A DNA stretch of 64,000 bases from Rivularia sp. T60_A2020_040 (GTDB taxonomy: Bacteria; Cyanobacteriota; Cyanobacteriia; Cyanobacteriales; Nostocaceae): assembly GCA_015272215.1 (NCBI GenBank), contig JACYMD010000064.1, positions 62,001 through 126,000 of the forward strand, written 5' to 3'. Below, one piece after another: positions 9,524 to 19,085 of the stretch. Under the pieces are notes generated by a model. That model was not told the origin of the DNA and searched no databases. It saw nothing but the letters and a program-made list of their open reading frames with translations. The position numbers and the translations under genes are program-made. How positions within the stretch are numbered: position 1 is the stretch's first letter; each line of letters begins with the position of its first letter.

Positions 9524-10705
9524 ACTCCTCACTGTTAACTGCTTACTGCTTTCAGATTTTTTCACATTCACTTCTGAAGGTAAGCCGAGCAGATTTTCGT
9601 ATAATTTCAAAGTTTCATTCGTAATATATTCCCAGCTATAGTTGTCACAAACATAATTTTGTGCATGATGAGCCATTACTGCCATATGAGTTGAGTTGTC
9701 CGTAGCCCAGGATAGTTCTTGAATACAAGATTCTAAACAACCGGCTGCAAATAACTTACCTCGTTCCTCACCAATCAATTGCTGATGGGGTGGTATATCA
9801 CTTGCTAATATGGGAATACCTTCGCGCATCGCTTCTAACATTGCCATTGGTAATCCTTCTACATCCGAAGGTAGGACAAATAATCCAGCCCCCCGGACAA
9901 TTTCTGCTAACCGCGCTCCTCGAAGTTCCCCTGCAAATACAATATTGCGATCGCGAGCAATTTGCTCTAATAATTTGGCAGTGAAGTTTTTTGTATTACT
10001 CACACCCCCAGCTAAAACTAACTTCCAGTTTGATGGTTGTAAATTAGTAAAGGCTTCCACAAGTAAGTCGGGACGTTTTTCTGGTACTAATCTGCCCAGA
10101 AACAACATATATCGTCCCCGCTCAAGTCCTAATTTCGTTCCGTAGGCAAAATTTGGGTCGGAATTTGCATAACTAGCAGGAGCAGTAGGAATATATATTG
10201 CTTCCCTACCGTAAGTTTGTAAAAAATAGGTCTTGAGTGCATCAGAAACCGCAATTATTCCGTGAGCGCAACGTACTGCCGTCTGTTCCCCCATTTGAAT
10301 CAAACGAGTCGAAAAATTCCCCCATTTCGCTCGCTGCCAATCTAATCCATGACAGGTAACAACAATCTTTGATTTTGTGGCAATCCTCGATAAACCTGTA
10401 AATAAAGATGGACCGAGAGCCTGAAAATGAATAATGTCGTATCTGTTACCAGTACTAGCCAATGCACCCAATGCAGATGTAACAAAAGCATCTACACCTC
10501 TCATCCGTACATCTGGTAAAGAAATCACTTTTACACCTTCAAAATAGTAGTTCTCCAACCAAGAACTATCGGTATAAGAAGAACGAGCAAATAAATCTAC
10601 ACTATGACCGTGATTTACCATGCGGGGATAAATTTCCGCACAGTAATGCTCAATTCCGCCCTGTCTGGGAGGTAGACCTTTTGCACCAATTACTGCAATT
10701 TTCAT
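9521..10705 (-). CDS. Family 4 glycosyltransferase
   Basis: GT-B transferase of 394 residues: N-terminal GAKGLPPRQGGIEHYCAEIY (nucleotide/acceptor loop), central MLFLGRLVPEKRPD, and the E-X7-E region as VLPSDVEGLPMAMLEAMREG. Likely adds a sugar to the repeat unit. The last residues (QLTVRS) and the TAG stop are encoded by repeat-like GTTAACAGTGAGGAGTTAG sequence, so the C-terminus was probably extended or replaced by repeat DNA. It follows the first gene of the block with a 39-bp gap, consistent with co-transcription. Confidence 0.88.
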   Translation of the reverse strand: MKIAVIGAKGLPPRQGGIEHYCAEIYPRMVNHGHSVDLFARSSYTDSSWLENYYFEGVKVISLPDVRMRGVDAFVTSALGALASTGNRYDIIHFQALGPSLFTGLSRIATKSKIVVTCHGLDWQRAKWGNFSTRLIQMGEQTAVRCAHGIIAVSDALKTYFLQTYGREAIYIPTAPASYANSDPNFAYGTKLGLERGRYMLFLGRLVPEKRPDLLVEAFTNLQPSNWKLVLAGGVSNTKNFTAKLLEQIARDRNIVFAGELRGARLAEIVRGAGLFVLPSDVEGLPMAMLEAMREGIPILASDIPPHQQLIGEERGKLFAAGCLESCIQELSWATDNSTHMAVMAHHAQNYVCDNYSWEYITNETLKLYENLLGLPSEVNVKKSESSKQLTVRS

Positions 10706-10744
10706 CTTTCGCTCGTTTTTGCTCTCAAGATGTGGTTATAACCG

Positions 10745-11962
10745 TTAAACACTAACAGATTGTTTTAAGCTTTGTTCCCAACGTTGCCACATTTGACTGT
10801 AAACTTGATTGACTACAGTGCTAGCAGCATAAGGCTGGGCGCTTTTTGTACATTCTGCTACTGGATAACTTTCTGGATGCATCGCAACTTGACTTAAAGC
10901 TGAAGCGATACATTCAGGTGTTCGCGTTTGACAAACAACCCCGCTTTTGGGAGATAGTAACCTGGGAGTATCACCAGCTTCTGTTGTCACGATTGGAGTT
11001 CCACAAGCAAGGGCTTCTAAAACCACAAACGGCAATCCTTCAAAAGCGCTGGTTAAGACTACAGCATTGCTAGCTCGATGTAAATCAGATAATTCCTGTT
11101 GTCTAACTATTCCTAGCATCGTCACTCGCTGCTCTAATCCCAAGGTATTAATTTCATTTTTTACTGTAGCTGCTAATTCTCCCTCTCCCGCAATCAACAA
11201 GTGAATATTTGGCTCGTCTAATGCTTTAATCGAACGTATTAATAATAAAGGGTCTTTTTGCGGATGCAATCTACCGGCAAACAGCACAAAACGGGTATTT
11301 TCGTCAAGATGCAATTTGTTCGCTAATTCCCGCCTTTGGCGATCGCGTTGTTGCTCGGAAACTGGATAAAAAACTTCTTCGTCAAAACTATTGTTCAACA
11401 AGCTCACTCTGTCGGAGATATCGCGATAACGCTGTTGATAAAGTGACATGGACTCACTATTGCATGAGTAAATATAGTCAAATTGTCCGACCAATAAACG
11501 TTCTAAAGCAAAATAAGCCAATGGCAATCTGCGCCACAAAATTGCATTTTTATCATCTACAGCTGTCATCTGCTTTTTGATATCGTTCTGGATAAACAGC
11601 GTCTTTTCCCCTTTCCATTTCAAAGTTGCTATTGTCGGCTCCAGTCTATAAAAATGCATAAAATCAGAAGCATAGCAACGCCCCATCATGGCAGCTGTAT
11701 ATTTAACCGTCGTCGGTACGACACCCCTAACGTTATCGTCTTCGACTACAAATAAAGGTAGAAACTTAAGTTCTCTTCCTAGAAATTCTCTGGTTTGCCA
11801 TCTATCTAAAGTCTCATTTTGATGATTTGCCGTTCCAACAAGTCTGACCTCAAATTCCTTCGGAGCATATTTGATAAAAATATTGATTAATGTTTGTATT
11901 CCTCCAATCGTAGTGTTCCAAGGATTATATTGGTAAAAAATTGTTAAAACTGGCTTACGCAT
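10745..11962 (-). CDS. Family 4 glycosyltransferase, first gene of the polysaccharide block
   Basis: GT-B transferase of 405 residues. Landmarks are GGIQTLINIF in the N-domain, the hinge segment VLFAGRLHPQKDPLLLI, IAGEGELA, and the C-domain motif SAFEGLPFVVLEALACGTPIVTTEAG. It is the promoter-proximal gene of the eight-gene minus-strand block, with about 520 bp of gene-free DNA upstream where the promoter should lie. Predicted role is an early glycosyl addition on the cytoplasmic face of the membrane. No priming sugar-phosphate transferase is present in the block; one lies 35 kb away at 46773. Confidence 0.88.
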   Translation of the reverse strand: MRKPVLTIFYQYNPWNTTIGGIQTLINIFIKYAPKEFEVRLVGTANHQNETLDRWQTREFLGRELKFLPLFVVEDDNVRGVVPTTVKYTAAMMGRCYASDFMHFYRLEPTIATLKWKGEKTLFIQNDIKKQMTAVDDKNAILWRRLPLAYFALERLLVGQFDYIYSCNSESMSLYQQRYRDISDRVSLLNNSFDEEVFYPVSEQQRDRQRRELANKLHLDENTRFVLFAGRLHPQKDPLLLIRSIKALDEPNIHLLIAGEGELAATVKNEINTLGLEQRVTMLGIVRQQELSDLHRASNAVVLTSAFEGLPFVVLEALACGTPIVTTEAGDTPRLLSPKSGVVCQTRTPECIASALSQVAMHPESYPVAECTKSAQPYAASTVVNQVYSQMWQRWEQSLKQSVSV

Positions 11963-12484
11963 TGCTAACCATCCCGCACAATAATATTAGACGTGCAATT
12001 TTTTAGTGATGACATCGACAAGAATAATCTCTTGCCGTTTAAAATAGTACATTGTTCAAAAAAATTACTCCTCCAATAGCGGTATTTTTAACGACTTAAT
12101 TAAGTCAATAGTAATAACTACATTTTGTTGAGCCAAATTTTAACTAAATATAAACAATCCTTTAGCAGCAACATCAAAACATCGATAGTACTGTGAATTT
12201 TACGTAAAACAGCTTTGATTTCTTCACAGTAAATTTATCACATTTTTAAAATAGTAATCTTAATGGTATCAAAATTACCAAGTTAGTCCAATCTTTACGA
12301 AAATTTTATTTAAAATGCATAAAAATATGATTTTTTGTAAAAATCAAATGAATGCTATTTAACCACAAAGTGACAAACTTTACAATAACTTCATATAAAA
12401 ATCAATTAAAACCCCATTGCAGTCAAAATAGTTCCCAGACCATAGTCTAGGAACTGTCAACTGTCAACTGTCCACTGTCAACTG
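11963..12484. other. Gene-free leader of the polysaccharide block
   Basis: 522 AT-rich bases between the aminopeptidase stop and the first GT4 start. No convincing ORF and no strong hairpin. The right end (about 12450-12489) holds TCAACTG-type heptamers. The promoter of the polysaccharide genes should be here but I cannot place it. Confidence 0.6.
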
Positions 12485-15067
12485 TCAAGTGGATTTAGCT
12501 TCCAAATTTTCCAAACGACTTCTAAGTTGTTGATTTTGCTCTTTGAGTTGTTGTAGTTGGGAACGTAAATCATTTACCGCACCATCGGATGCAGTCTTCT
12601 GAACCACTTTATCTATTTCTTCCTCAGCATAACGACGTACCCTTCCATCTGGGGTTTGTTCAGCTAAAGTACGTAAAATGCCAATAGCTTTTTTATTTTC
12701 CATTTGTCCGAGTGAGGATGCTACAGCAACTTGAGTTAAAAAGAAAGTTTCTTGAGAGAGATTAGTTAATCTTTCTAAAATTCGTTCTAAATTGACCGTA
12801 TTTTGAGCAAGAGAAACTTTTCCTAATGCGCGAATTGCTCCCAAACGTAGAGGTTGTGGTACACCTAATTTGGTGTAATCCAGAATTAAATTCAAAGCAG
12901 CTTCACTAGTTTTTAATTCAGATAAACCTGTAATAGCACCATTTCTCACAACTTCATTCCAACCGGCTTTTGATTGTAAAATATGTTCAAATAGCTTTAA
13001 AACTTCAGCTTCATCGGGTTTTTCTTCTCCCATTGTTGCAGCAATCGAACCAATAGCAGCTGCGGCTGCGGCTTCAACATAATAACTTTCATCCCCAGTT
13101 GATAAAACTTTTTTCAAAGCCTCATAGCTCGAATTAGTTTTGATTTTGCCAAGTGTTTGGGCTACTGCACGTCGTACATAGGGATTTTCATCTGATAAAT
13201 ATTCAATCAAAACGTCAAAAACTTGGTCTAACTGAACTTCTCCTAGTTGCTTAACAACTTCTACACGTACACCCCAAAAAGCATCATTTTTTAAAGATTC
13301 TGATAGAGCTTTCACCGCTTCCAAACTGTTTTTCTTTGCTAAAGCACTAGCAGCATAAATCCGCGAAACGGGGTTTTTATCGTGGAGTAACTGAGCTTTT
13401 AACTCTGGTATGGGATATTCCAAAGTTACAGTTTTGAGATAATGATTTCCGACATCAAAGCTGATAAAATCGGGTTTCTTCTTTGAGGGGAAGTAAAAAC
13501 TTTGTTCTTTCTCCGCAACCCGTACCGTAAAAACTTGCAAATCATCTTGTTCGATATAACCCAAACCGATAGGAACTTTTAAATCGAATAAATCTTGATT
13601 ATTTTTATCTTCAGAACTTACCTGAGTTTGAGTAACCGTTACCTTTGCTAAATTAGCATCCCCATCCCAACTATAAACAACCTTAAAATCGGGATGTCCA
13701 CCACGGTAAACATATTGGTCAAAAAGAAACGTTAAATTACGACCAGAAGATTTTTCAATTGCTCGTAACAAATCTATAGTTTCCACAGTTTGATGAGCAT
13801 TATCGTTGACAAACGTCGCAATCGCTCGCCAAAATAAATCATCTCCCAACTGCGATCGCAACATATGATAGACACAAGAACCCTTTTCATAAATATGGCG
13901 ATCGTAAAGTTCAATAGCTTCTCGGTAAACATGAGTTACCATGGGACGACGATAGCGACTACTATCTTCAGCAATATAACGACGTGCTTGCTGTAAACGA
14001 TAGTAATCTGCTTCTTGAGAACCATATTCATGTTCCGTCCACATTACCTCAGAATAACTTGCCATCCCCTCCTTAACCCAAGCATGAGACCAATGTTTAA
14101 TTACTACTAAATCGCCAAACCATTGATGAGCTAATTCATGAACAACTAAACTTTCAGCATTCCGATTATCAACAGCGGCTTTTTCATCGAGTAAACATCG
14201 ATCGGTTAACAACGTAGTATTCGTATTTTCCATCCCCCCAAAAATAAAGTCATCAACGCAGACTTGAGCATATTTAGGGAAAGCATAAATATAACCGTAT
14301 TTTTCGCTGAGAAACTCCATCATTTGCGGAGTTTTACCCATAGTGCGTTTAGCATCTGCTGAGCGTGGCTTTTCTACGTAATAAGTAACAGGTTTACCAT
14401 GCCACTCATCGCTTATCTCCGCAAAATCACCCACAGCCAGAGTCATTAAATAAGTCGGATGAACCTGCTTTTGTAACCAATGATAAACTTGATTTGCTCC
14501 ATCATCCTCAACGGAGACTAATTCACCATTAGAAATTGCCATGAAAGGTTTAGGAACTGTAACTCTAATTTCCGAAGTAGACAACTGTCCGGGATAATCA
14601 AAGCAAGGAAACCAAAAGCGGGAATCTTCGTCTTCTCCCTGAGTCCAAACTTGAGTCGGTTTATCGGGATAATGTGCATCTGGGAGAATAAAATAAATCC
14701 CGCGCTGGGGTTTTTCTACCGAATAGCCGATAATAATTTCAACTCGTCGATTGACTTGAGTCGGCGAATCCAATTCAATGTCTAAATATTCACCATCGTA
14801 ATCAAACTTCTGTGGGGTTCCGGCAACAGCAACCGACTCAATATTTAAATTCACAGCATCCAAACGTAAGCGGTCTACCCCATCTCGTATCGGCGCTAAA
14901 GTTATTTTACAAGTACCGCGTACACTTTGGTTAGGGATATCCAAATTCAGATCGAGAAAAATATGCTTGACCTGTCCGGGACGATCAGGATTGTACTGCG
15001 GTTTTGCACCCGGTAATACAAAAGATTTATGGCGCGGATTTTCCGTATCAAAATGTGACTGTAACAT
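12485..15067 (-). CDS. M1 family aminopeptidase with HEAT repeats and C-terminal coiled coil
   Basis: Zinc metallopeptidase of 860 residues that removes N-terminal amino acids. The exopeptidase motif GGMEN is at about 277-281 and the zinc site HELAH at 310-314, with the third ligand Glu at 333 in WVKEG (HEXXH-X18-E). No signal peptide is visible, so it is probably cytoplasmic. From about residue 560 to 825 there are repeated helical HEAT-type units (for example NPYVRRAVAQTLGKI). The last 30 residues form a heptad-patterned Leu/Gln coiled coil suitable for oligomerisation. The TGA stop is formed by a TCAACTG repeat directly after AKST. HEAT-tailed M1 enzymes are common in cyanobacteria. Confidence 0.93.
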   Translation of the reverse strand: MLQSHFDTENPRHKSFVLPGAKPQYNPDRPGQVKHIFLDLNLDIPNQSVRGTCKITLAPIRDGVDRLRLDAVNLNIESVAVAGTPQKFDYDGEYLDIELDSPTQVNRRVEIIIGYSVEKPQRGIYFILPDAHYPDKPTQVWTQGEDEDSRFWFPCFDYPGQLSTSEIRVTVPKPFMAISNGELVSVEDDGANQVYHWLQKQVHPTYLMTLAVGDFAEISDEWHGKPVTYYVEKPRSADAKRTMGKTPQMMEFLSEKYGYIYAFPKYAQVCVDDFIFGGMENTNTTLLTDRCLLDEKAAVDNRNAESLVVHELAHQWFGDLVVIKHWSHAWVKEGMASYSEVMWTEHEYGSQEADYYRLQQARRYIAEDSSRYRRPMVTHVYREAIELYDRHIYEKGSCVYHMLRSQLGDDLFWRAIATFVNDNAHQTVETIDLLRAIEKSSGRNLTFLFDQYVYRGGHPDFKVVYSWDGDANLAKVTVTQTQVSSEDKNNQDLFDLKVPIGLGYIEQDDLQVFTVRVAEKEQSFYFPSKKKPDFISFDVGNHYLKTVTLEYPIPELKAQLLHDKNPVSRIYAASALAKKNSLEAVKALSESLKNDAFWGVRVEVVKQLGEVQLDQVFDVLIEYLSDENPYVRRAVAQTLGKIKTNSSYEALKKVLSTGDESYYVEAAAAAAIGSIAATMGEEKPDEAEVLKLFEHILQSKAGWNEVVRNGAITGLSELKTSEAALNLILDYTKLGVPQPLRLGAIRALGKVSLAQNTVNLERILERLTNLSQETFFLTQVAVASSLGQMENKKAIGILRTLAEQTPDGRVRRYAEEEIDKVVQKTASDGAVNDLRSQLQQLKEQNQQLRSRLENLEAKST

Positions 15068-15558
15068 CTATATCTATTTACCTTGTAATCTCTAAAATTT
15101 TGAATGTAGTTAAGAAAAAATAACAATTGCTGGTGAGTTCTCAGCTGTGGAAGATTCCTTGATTTGACAGCCCATGATTTATTTTACGTCTCAAATGGTT
15201 TTCCTAGAGTATAAAGACTTTGGGAAAGATTTTTTATGTAGATTAGAATAATTTGTCACCGTTACTCAAAATTGCATTGTTGTTGATGTAAATTTTGCCA
15301 AATTTAGAAATTGATGGTGTGTAGAATTACTAATTTTATCAGTAAATCCCGATAATCTAAACAATGAAATATGAAGTATGGGTAAATCAGTGAACAGTTA
15401 TCAATGAAGCGTATTCTTTATGACATATTGGTTGCTCTCTATGTAAACACCATATACCAAAGAAGGAGACTCTCAACCCTTAACTGATATTAGATAAGCT
15501 CTAATGGCTAACTTTTTATTTCATTACTGCCAACTTATGAAAAAAAATAATCCAAAAA
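15068..15558. other. Gene-free divergent promoter region
   Basis: 491 bases between the divergently transcribed aminopeptidase and DUF3352 genes. AT-rich; no ORF or strong hairpin recognised. Both promoters are expected here. Confidence 0.55.
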
Positions 15559-17199
15559 ATGTCTAAACTCAAGCTTCAATTTTTAATTCCGGTAATTGGT
15601 GCTGCTATCATCTTAGTTGGTGGTATAGCGACTTATTTATATTTAAAAAGCGGACCATCAGGAGGAATTGCTGATGCTACCGCTAGTGCCAAATTAGTTC
15701 CAGATGATGCGATGATGGCAACTTACATTGCCACAGACTCAACAGTTTGGTCAAAATTGGAAAAATTTGGTACTCCCGAAGCTCAAAAAATAATCGCATC
15801 CGGTTTAAAGAGTTTTAATGACAATTTGTCAAGTGATAATAGTATTTCTTACGAGCAAGACTTAAAACCTTGGGTTGGTGGTGTAATGATAGCCGTATTA
15901 CCCCCACAAAAAAACCAACCCGTACAAGATAATCCCTCAGCATCAGCAGAGCCGAATATCTTGATGGTGGTAGGAATCAAAGACAAAGTACAAGCTTTAA
16001 ATTTTGCCAACAAACTCAAACAGCAGAAAGACGTTAAAAGCACCGAAATCGACTATAAAGGTCAGAAAATTCAAGAAACTAAAAGTACAACAAGTTCTAC
16101 ATACAGCACCATTTTAAATGACCGTGTATTATTTTCTGCTTCTCAAAATGCAGTACAGCAAGCAATCGACACATCAAAAGGAGAACCTTCTTTTTTAAGT
16201 AAATCAGGTGCTTCCCAAGTTATGGGAAATAATCTCAATTTAGATAATACCTTGGCACAAATTTATGTACCTGATTATCCAGGTATGGTAAAGAATTTAA
16301 TTGCCAATAATCAGCAAACCCGATTACCAGCGCAAACCTTGGAACAGTTAAAACAGGTAAAATCCGTAGTTGCCGGCATTGGTGTTGATGATAGCGGATT
16401 GCGGATGAAAGCAAACGCCAACTTAGACTCTCAATTAGTAAAATATCACTACGAAAAAACTAATGGTAAAGTATTGTCCCAACTTCCTCAAAATACCATC
16501 GCTTTAATTAGTGGAGGAGGTATTAATAAATGGTGGACAGCTTTTGTAGAACAAGCAAAAGACGCTCCTGAACTTAATGTCATCCTTCAACAAGCCAGGG
16601 GACAATTAAAATCAGTCGATTTAGACTTAGATAAAGATATTTTTGGCTGGATGGATGGGGAATTTGGTATCGCTGCTATTCCTGTAGAAGAAGGATTATT
16701 AAAACAAGTTGGTTTCGGAGGTGCATTTTTGTTTCATACTAGCGATCGCAAAACTGCGGAAGCAACATTGAGTAAGTTAGATAATCTTGCCAAAGCCCAA
16801 TCAATCCAAATAGCTCAGAAAGACATCAACGGTAAAATCATCACCGAATGGCAAATCCCCCGACAAGGTGCATTATTATCACACAGTTGGTTAGATGACA
16901 ATACTGCTCTGTTAGCCCTCGGTAGCCCTATTGCTGAAATATTAAGTGATAAATCATTTCAACCCCTTAATAGCAGCGAAACTTTTCAAGGCATTACCGC
17001 AACATTACCAAAAGAAAACGGCGGTTACTTGTATATAGACATGGAAAAAGCCATCCCATTCGTTAATCGTTTTTCTCCACCCACACCAGAAACAACCGCA
17101 ATCCTCAACTCAATTCGCGGAATCGGAATTACCGCAACTAGTCCTAATAAGTCTCTCACACAAATGGAAATGTTATTAGCATTGAAACCAAAAGAATAA
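15559..17199 (+). CDS. DUF3352 domain protein, membrane-anchored
   Basis: 546 residues. One N-terminal membrane helix (about 7-30, IPVIGAAIILVGGIATYLYL) anchors a large extracytoplasmic domain. The body matches the cyanobacterial DUF3352 pattern: an early DDAMMATYIATDS segment, paired beta-rich halves, and VGIKDKVQALNFANKLKQ. The domain is duplicated-looking (similar A-x-x-FA-x-KL segments near 145 and near 400). The function of the family is not established. It stands alone on its strand with repeats downstream. No catalytic motif is recognised. Confidence 0.82.
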   Translation: MSKLKLQFLIPVIGAAIILVGGIATYLYLKSGPSGGIADATASAKLVPDDAMMATYIATDSTVWSKLEKFGTPEAQKIIASGLKSFNDNLSSDNSISYEQDLKPWVGGVMIAVLPPQKNQPVQDNPSASAEPNILMVVGIKDKVQALNFANKLKQQKDVKSTEIDYKGQKIQETKSTTSSTYSTILNDRVLFSASQNAVQQAIDTSKGEPSFLSKSGASQVMGNNLNLDNTLAQIYVPDYPGMVKNLIANNQQTRLPAQTLEQLKQVKSVVAGIGVDDSGLRMKANANLDSQLVKYHYEKTNGKVLSQLPQNTIALISGGGINKWWTAFVEQAKDAPELNVILQQARGQLKSVDLDLDKDIFGWMDGEFGIAAIPVEEGLLKQVGFGGAFLFHTSDRKTAEATLSKLDNLAKAQSIQIAQKDINGKIITEWQIPRQGALLSHSWLDDNTALLALGSPIAEILSDKSFQPLNSSETFQGITATLPKENGGYLYIDMEKAIPFVNRFSPPTPETTAILNSIRGIGITATSPNKSLTQMEMLLALKPKE

Positions 17200-17273
17200 A
17201 AAATGGGGAATGGTTAATTGGTAATTGGGAATGGCTTCAAGCCCTTGTGCTTAAAATTAAAAAAATCAACTTC

Positions 17274-17368
17274 AAGGCACCTGATAGCGCAATACCGTTC
17301 AGTTAAGGATTAAGGTTAATCCTTGATTCACAGTTTTAACTGAATTGTATTACCATTAAGCGTGCCTT
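17274..17368. repeat. Nested inverted-repeat element, MITE/REP-like
   Basis: Outer 7-bp arms AAGGCAC (17274-17280) and GTGCCTT (17362-17368) enclose a second pair around GTTCAGTTAA (about 17291-17306) and TTAACTGAA (about 17337-17345). Between these is a central perfect palindrome AAGGATTAA-GG-TTAATCCTT (17305-17324). It could fold as a stem with a side hairpin. It occupies the middle of the 351-bp gap 17200-17550; the rest of that gap is AATTGGG/CCCAATT-type repeat. Confidence 0.6.
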
Positions 17369-17550
17369 TAATGATTTATTCCCAATTCCCCACCACGGAT
17401 TTCACAGATTTAATTACCCATCACCAATTACCCATTCCCTATTAATATTCTTTTCAAATTGGCTCTACAATTCTCTTCAAGGCTTATGATTCTTACAGAT
17501 ACACTTTTTCCTAATTTCAAAATCAACAAGTAAATTAGTTAATATTACTG

Positions 17551-18471
17551 ATGGTTATCGCTACAAAAAACACTGTTTCACTATCTACACGCTTGATTAA
17601 TGGATTATTAGAAATTAAGCCACTGTATGGTATAGCCAAACATCAAGCCCGTAAAATGATGGTTAAACGCGGAGAAAGAATTGGTGTACCTTGGAAAAAA
17701 CAAGTCGAAGAAATGAAAGCTGTTGATTGGGAAAGTGAAATAAAGCAAGTAGAAAATCCCACTGTTTCTTATCCCGATTATTATCTCACTTCCTTCCACG
17801 CTTATGAAGAAGGTAATCTCGGTTGGAAACCCGCTTTAGAATTAGAAGTTGCAGCTTTGACAGTTCACTCTACACTATTTAATCAAACTGGTGAATTATC
17901 TGGAGACTCAAAACTACGCAGTTCTTTTCACAATGTTATTAAATCACAAATTCCCCAACCACAAGATATTTTAGATTTAGCTTGCGGTGTCGGTTTGAGT
18001 ACTTTTGCTTTACAAGAAACTTATCCCCAAGCCAAAGTTACAGGTTTAGATTTATCTGCTTATTTTCTATCAGTTGCTAATTACCGTTCACAACAGCGTC
18101 AAGCTAAGATTAATTGGGTTCATGGAGCAGCCGAATCTACAGGTTTACCCGCTGCTGCATTTGATTTAGTTTCAATTTTCCTCGCTTGTCACGAATTACC
18201 CCAATCTGCAACTAGAGAAATATTTACAGAAGCGCGACGATTATTGCGTCCTCATGGTCATTTGGCAATTATGGATATGAATCCCCAAAGTAAAGTTTAT
18301 CAGCAAATGCCACCCTATGTTTTTACTTTACTCAAAAGTACCGAACCTTATTTAGATCAATACTTTACTTTAGACATTACAGAAGCTTTAGTTGATGCTG
18401 GTTTCCAAACTCCGATAATTACTCCTAACAGTCCCCGTCATCGTACTATTGTCGCTAAAGTAATCAAATAA
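17551..18471 (+). CDS. Class I SAM-dependent methyltransferase
   Basis: 306 residues. The SAM-binding motif I is ILDLACGVGLSTFAL at about residues 140-154, followed by the acidic VTGLDLS loop and the post-motif LVSIFLACHELP. The C-terminal ARRLLRPHGHLAIMDMNP is typical of small-molecule methyltransferases. About 130 N-terminal residues precede the fold and may form a lid or an acceptor-binding region. Acceptor unknown. It is monocistronic as far as can be seen. Confidence 0.82.
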   Translation: MVIATKNTVSLSTRLINGLLEIKPLYGIAKHQARKMMVKRGERIGVPWKKQVEEMKAVDWESEIKQVENPTVSYPDYYLTSFHAYEEGNLGWKPALELEVAALTVHSTLFNQTGELSGDSKLRSSFHNVIKSQIPQPQDILDLACGVGLSTFALQETYPQAKVTGLDLSAYFLSVANYRSQQRQAKINWVHGAAESTGLPAAAFDLVSIFLACHELPQSATREIFTEARRLLRPHGHLAIMDMNPQSKVYQQMPPYVFTLLKSTEPYLDQYFTLDITEALVDAGFQTPIITPNSPRHRTIVAKVIK

Positions 18472-18529
18472 CCTCGACCACGGATTTAAAAGGATTGCAC
18501 GAATTACACGGATTTTTCGGTTGGTTTAA

Positions 18530-18590
18530 AAGTCGGGTTTTGATCAGATTTGTCAGGTTATTACAGATATTTCTACTAAAAACCCGACTT
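18530..18590. repeat. AAGTCGGGTTTT inverted-repeat element, copy 1
   Basis: 12-bp perfect arms AAGTCGGGTTTT (18530-18541) and AAAACCCGACTT (18579-18590), with a 37-base interior. The interior shares spaced identity with the copy at 31984-32047, so this is a dispersed element and not simply a terminator. Confidence 0.8.
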
Positions 18591-18740
18591 ATGTTCGTTT
18601 ACCATTGATAAATTAGTTTGTGAGATTTTTGAGATTGTTAATAATTCGTTTTATTTGTTAATACATCATTTTGACAAACTTGACAAATTATTTAAAAATT
18701 TAGTTAGTTGAAATAAAAATAATTATCGGAATGTAAATAT

Positions 18741-18776
18741 TTATTGGATTTATTGGATTTATTGGATTTATTAAAT
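18741..18776. repeat. 9-bp tandem repeat TTATTGGAT
   Basis: Three perfect copies and one imperfect copy (ending TTATTAAAT). The period is nine bases, unlike the heptamers elsewhere. Confidence 0.9.
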
Positions 18777-19085
18777 TATGTCTATTTTATCTACTCAGCT
18801 TAAATGTATCATAGATATCTATAGCTACCTTGATATGTTAAAATAAATACTAAAATATTAGAAAGAGAAATCTTTCTTAAAATTGAGATGTCGCAGTAGA
18901 TTGCGATCGCGTAGTGCAAGCTCATTGCGATCGCGACTATTTGACTAAATTAAACTTGACACAGAACGTATCAACACCATTGTAATAAAGTAATAAAAAT
19001 CCCACCTTACGGGTTAGATTTTTTGCCTAATAAAATGTTATAAGTCTTTAATGTAAAGTGTGGAATAAAAGCCAGAGAAATCAAC

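Larger units (their letters stand above)
18472..19085. other. Gene-free region with repeats and two HIP1 sites
   Basis: 614 bases. Holds the AAGTCGGGTTTT inverted repeat, a 9-bp tandem repeat (both listed separately) and two GCGATCGC (HIP1) octamers at 18903-18910 and 18927-18934. No ORF. The promoter of the fasciclin gene is expected near the right end. Confidence 0.6.

Noticed and set aside
9810-10145. 111-codon plus-strand frame inside a glycosyltransferase gene
   Set aside because: Antisense shadow of a clearly conserved GT4 gene with no homology of its own.
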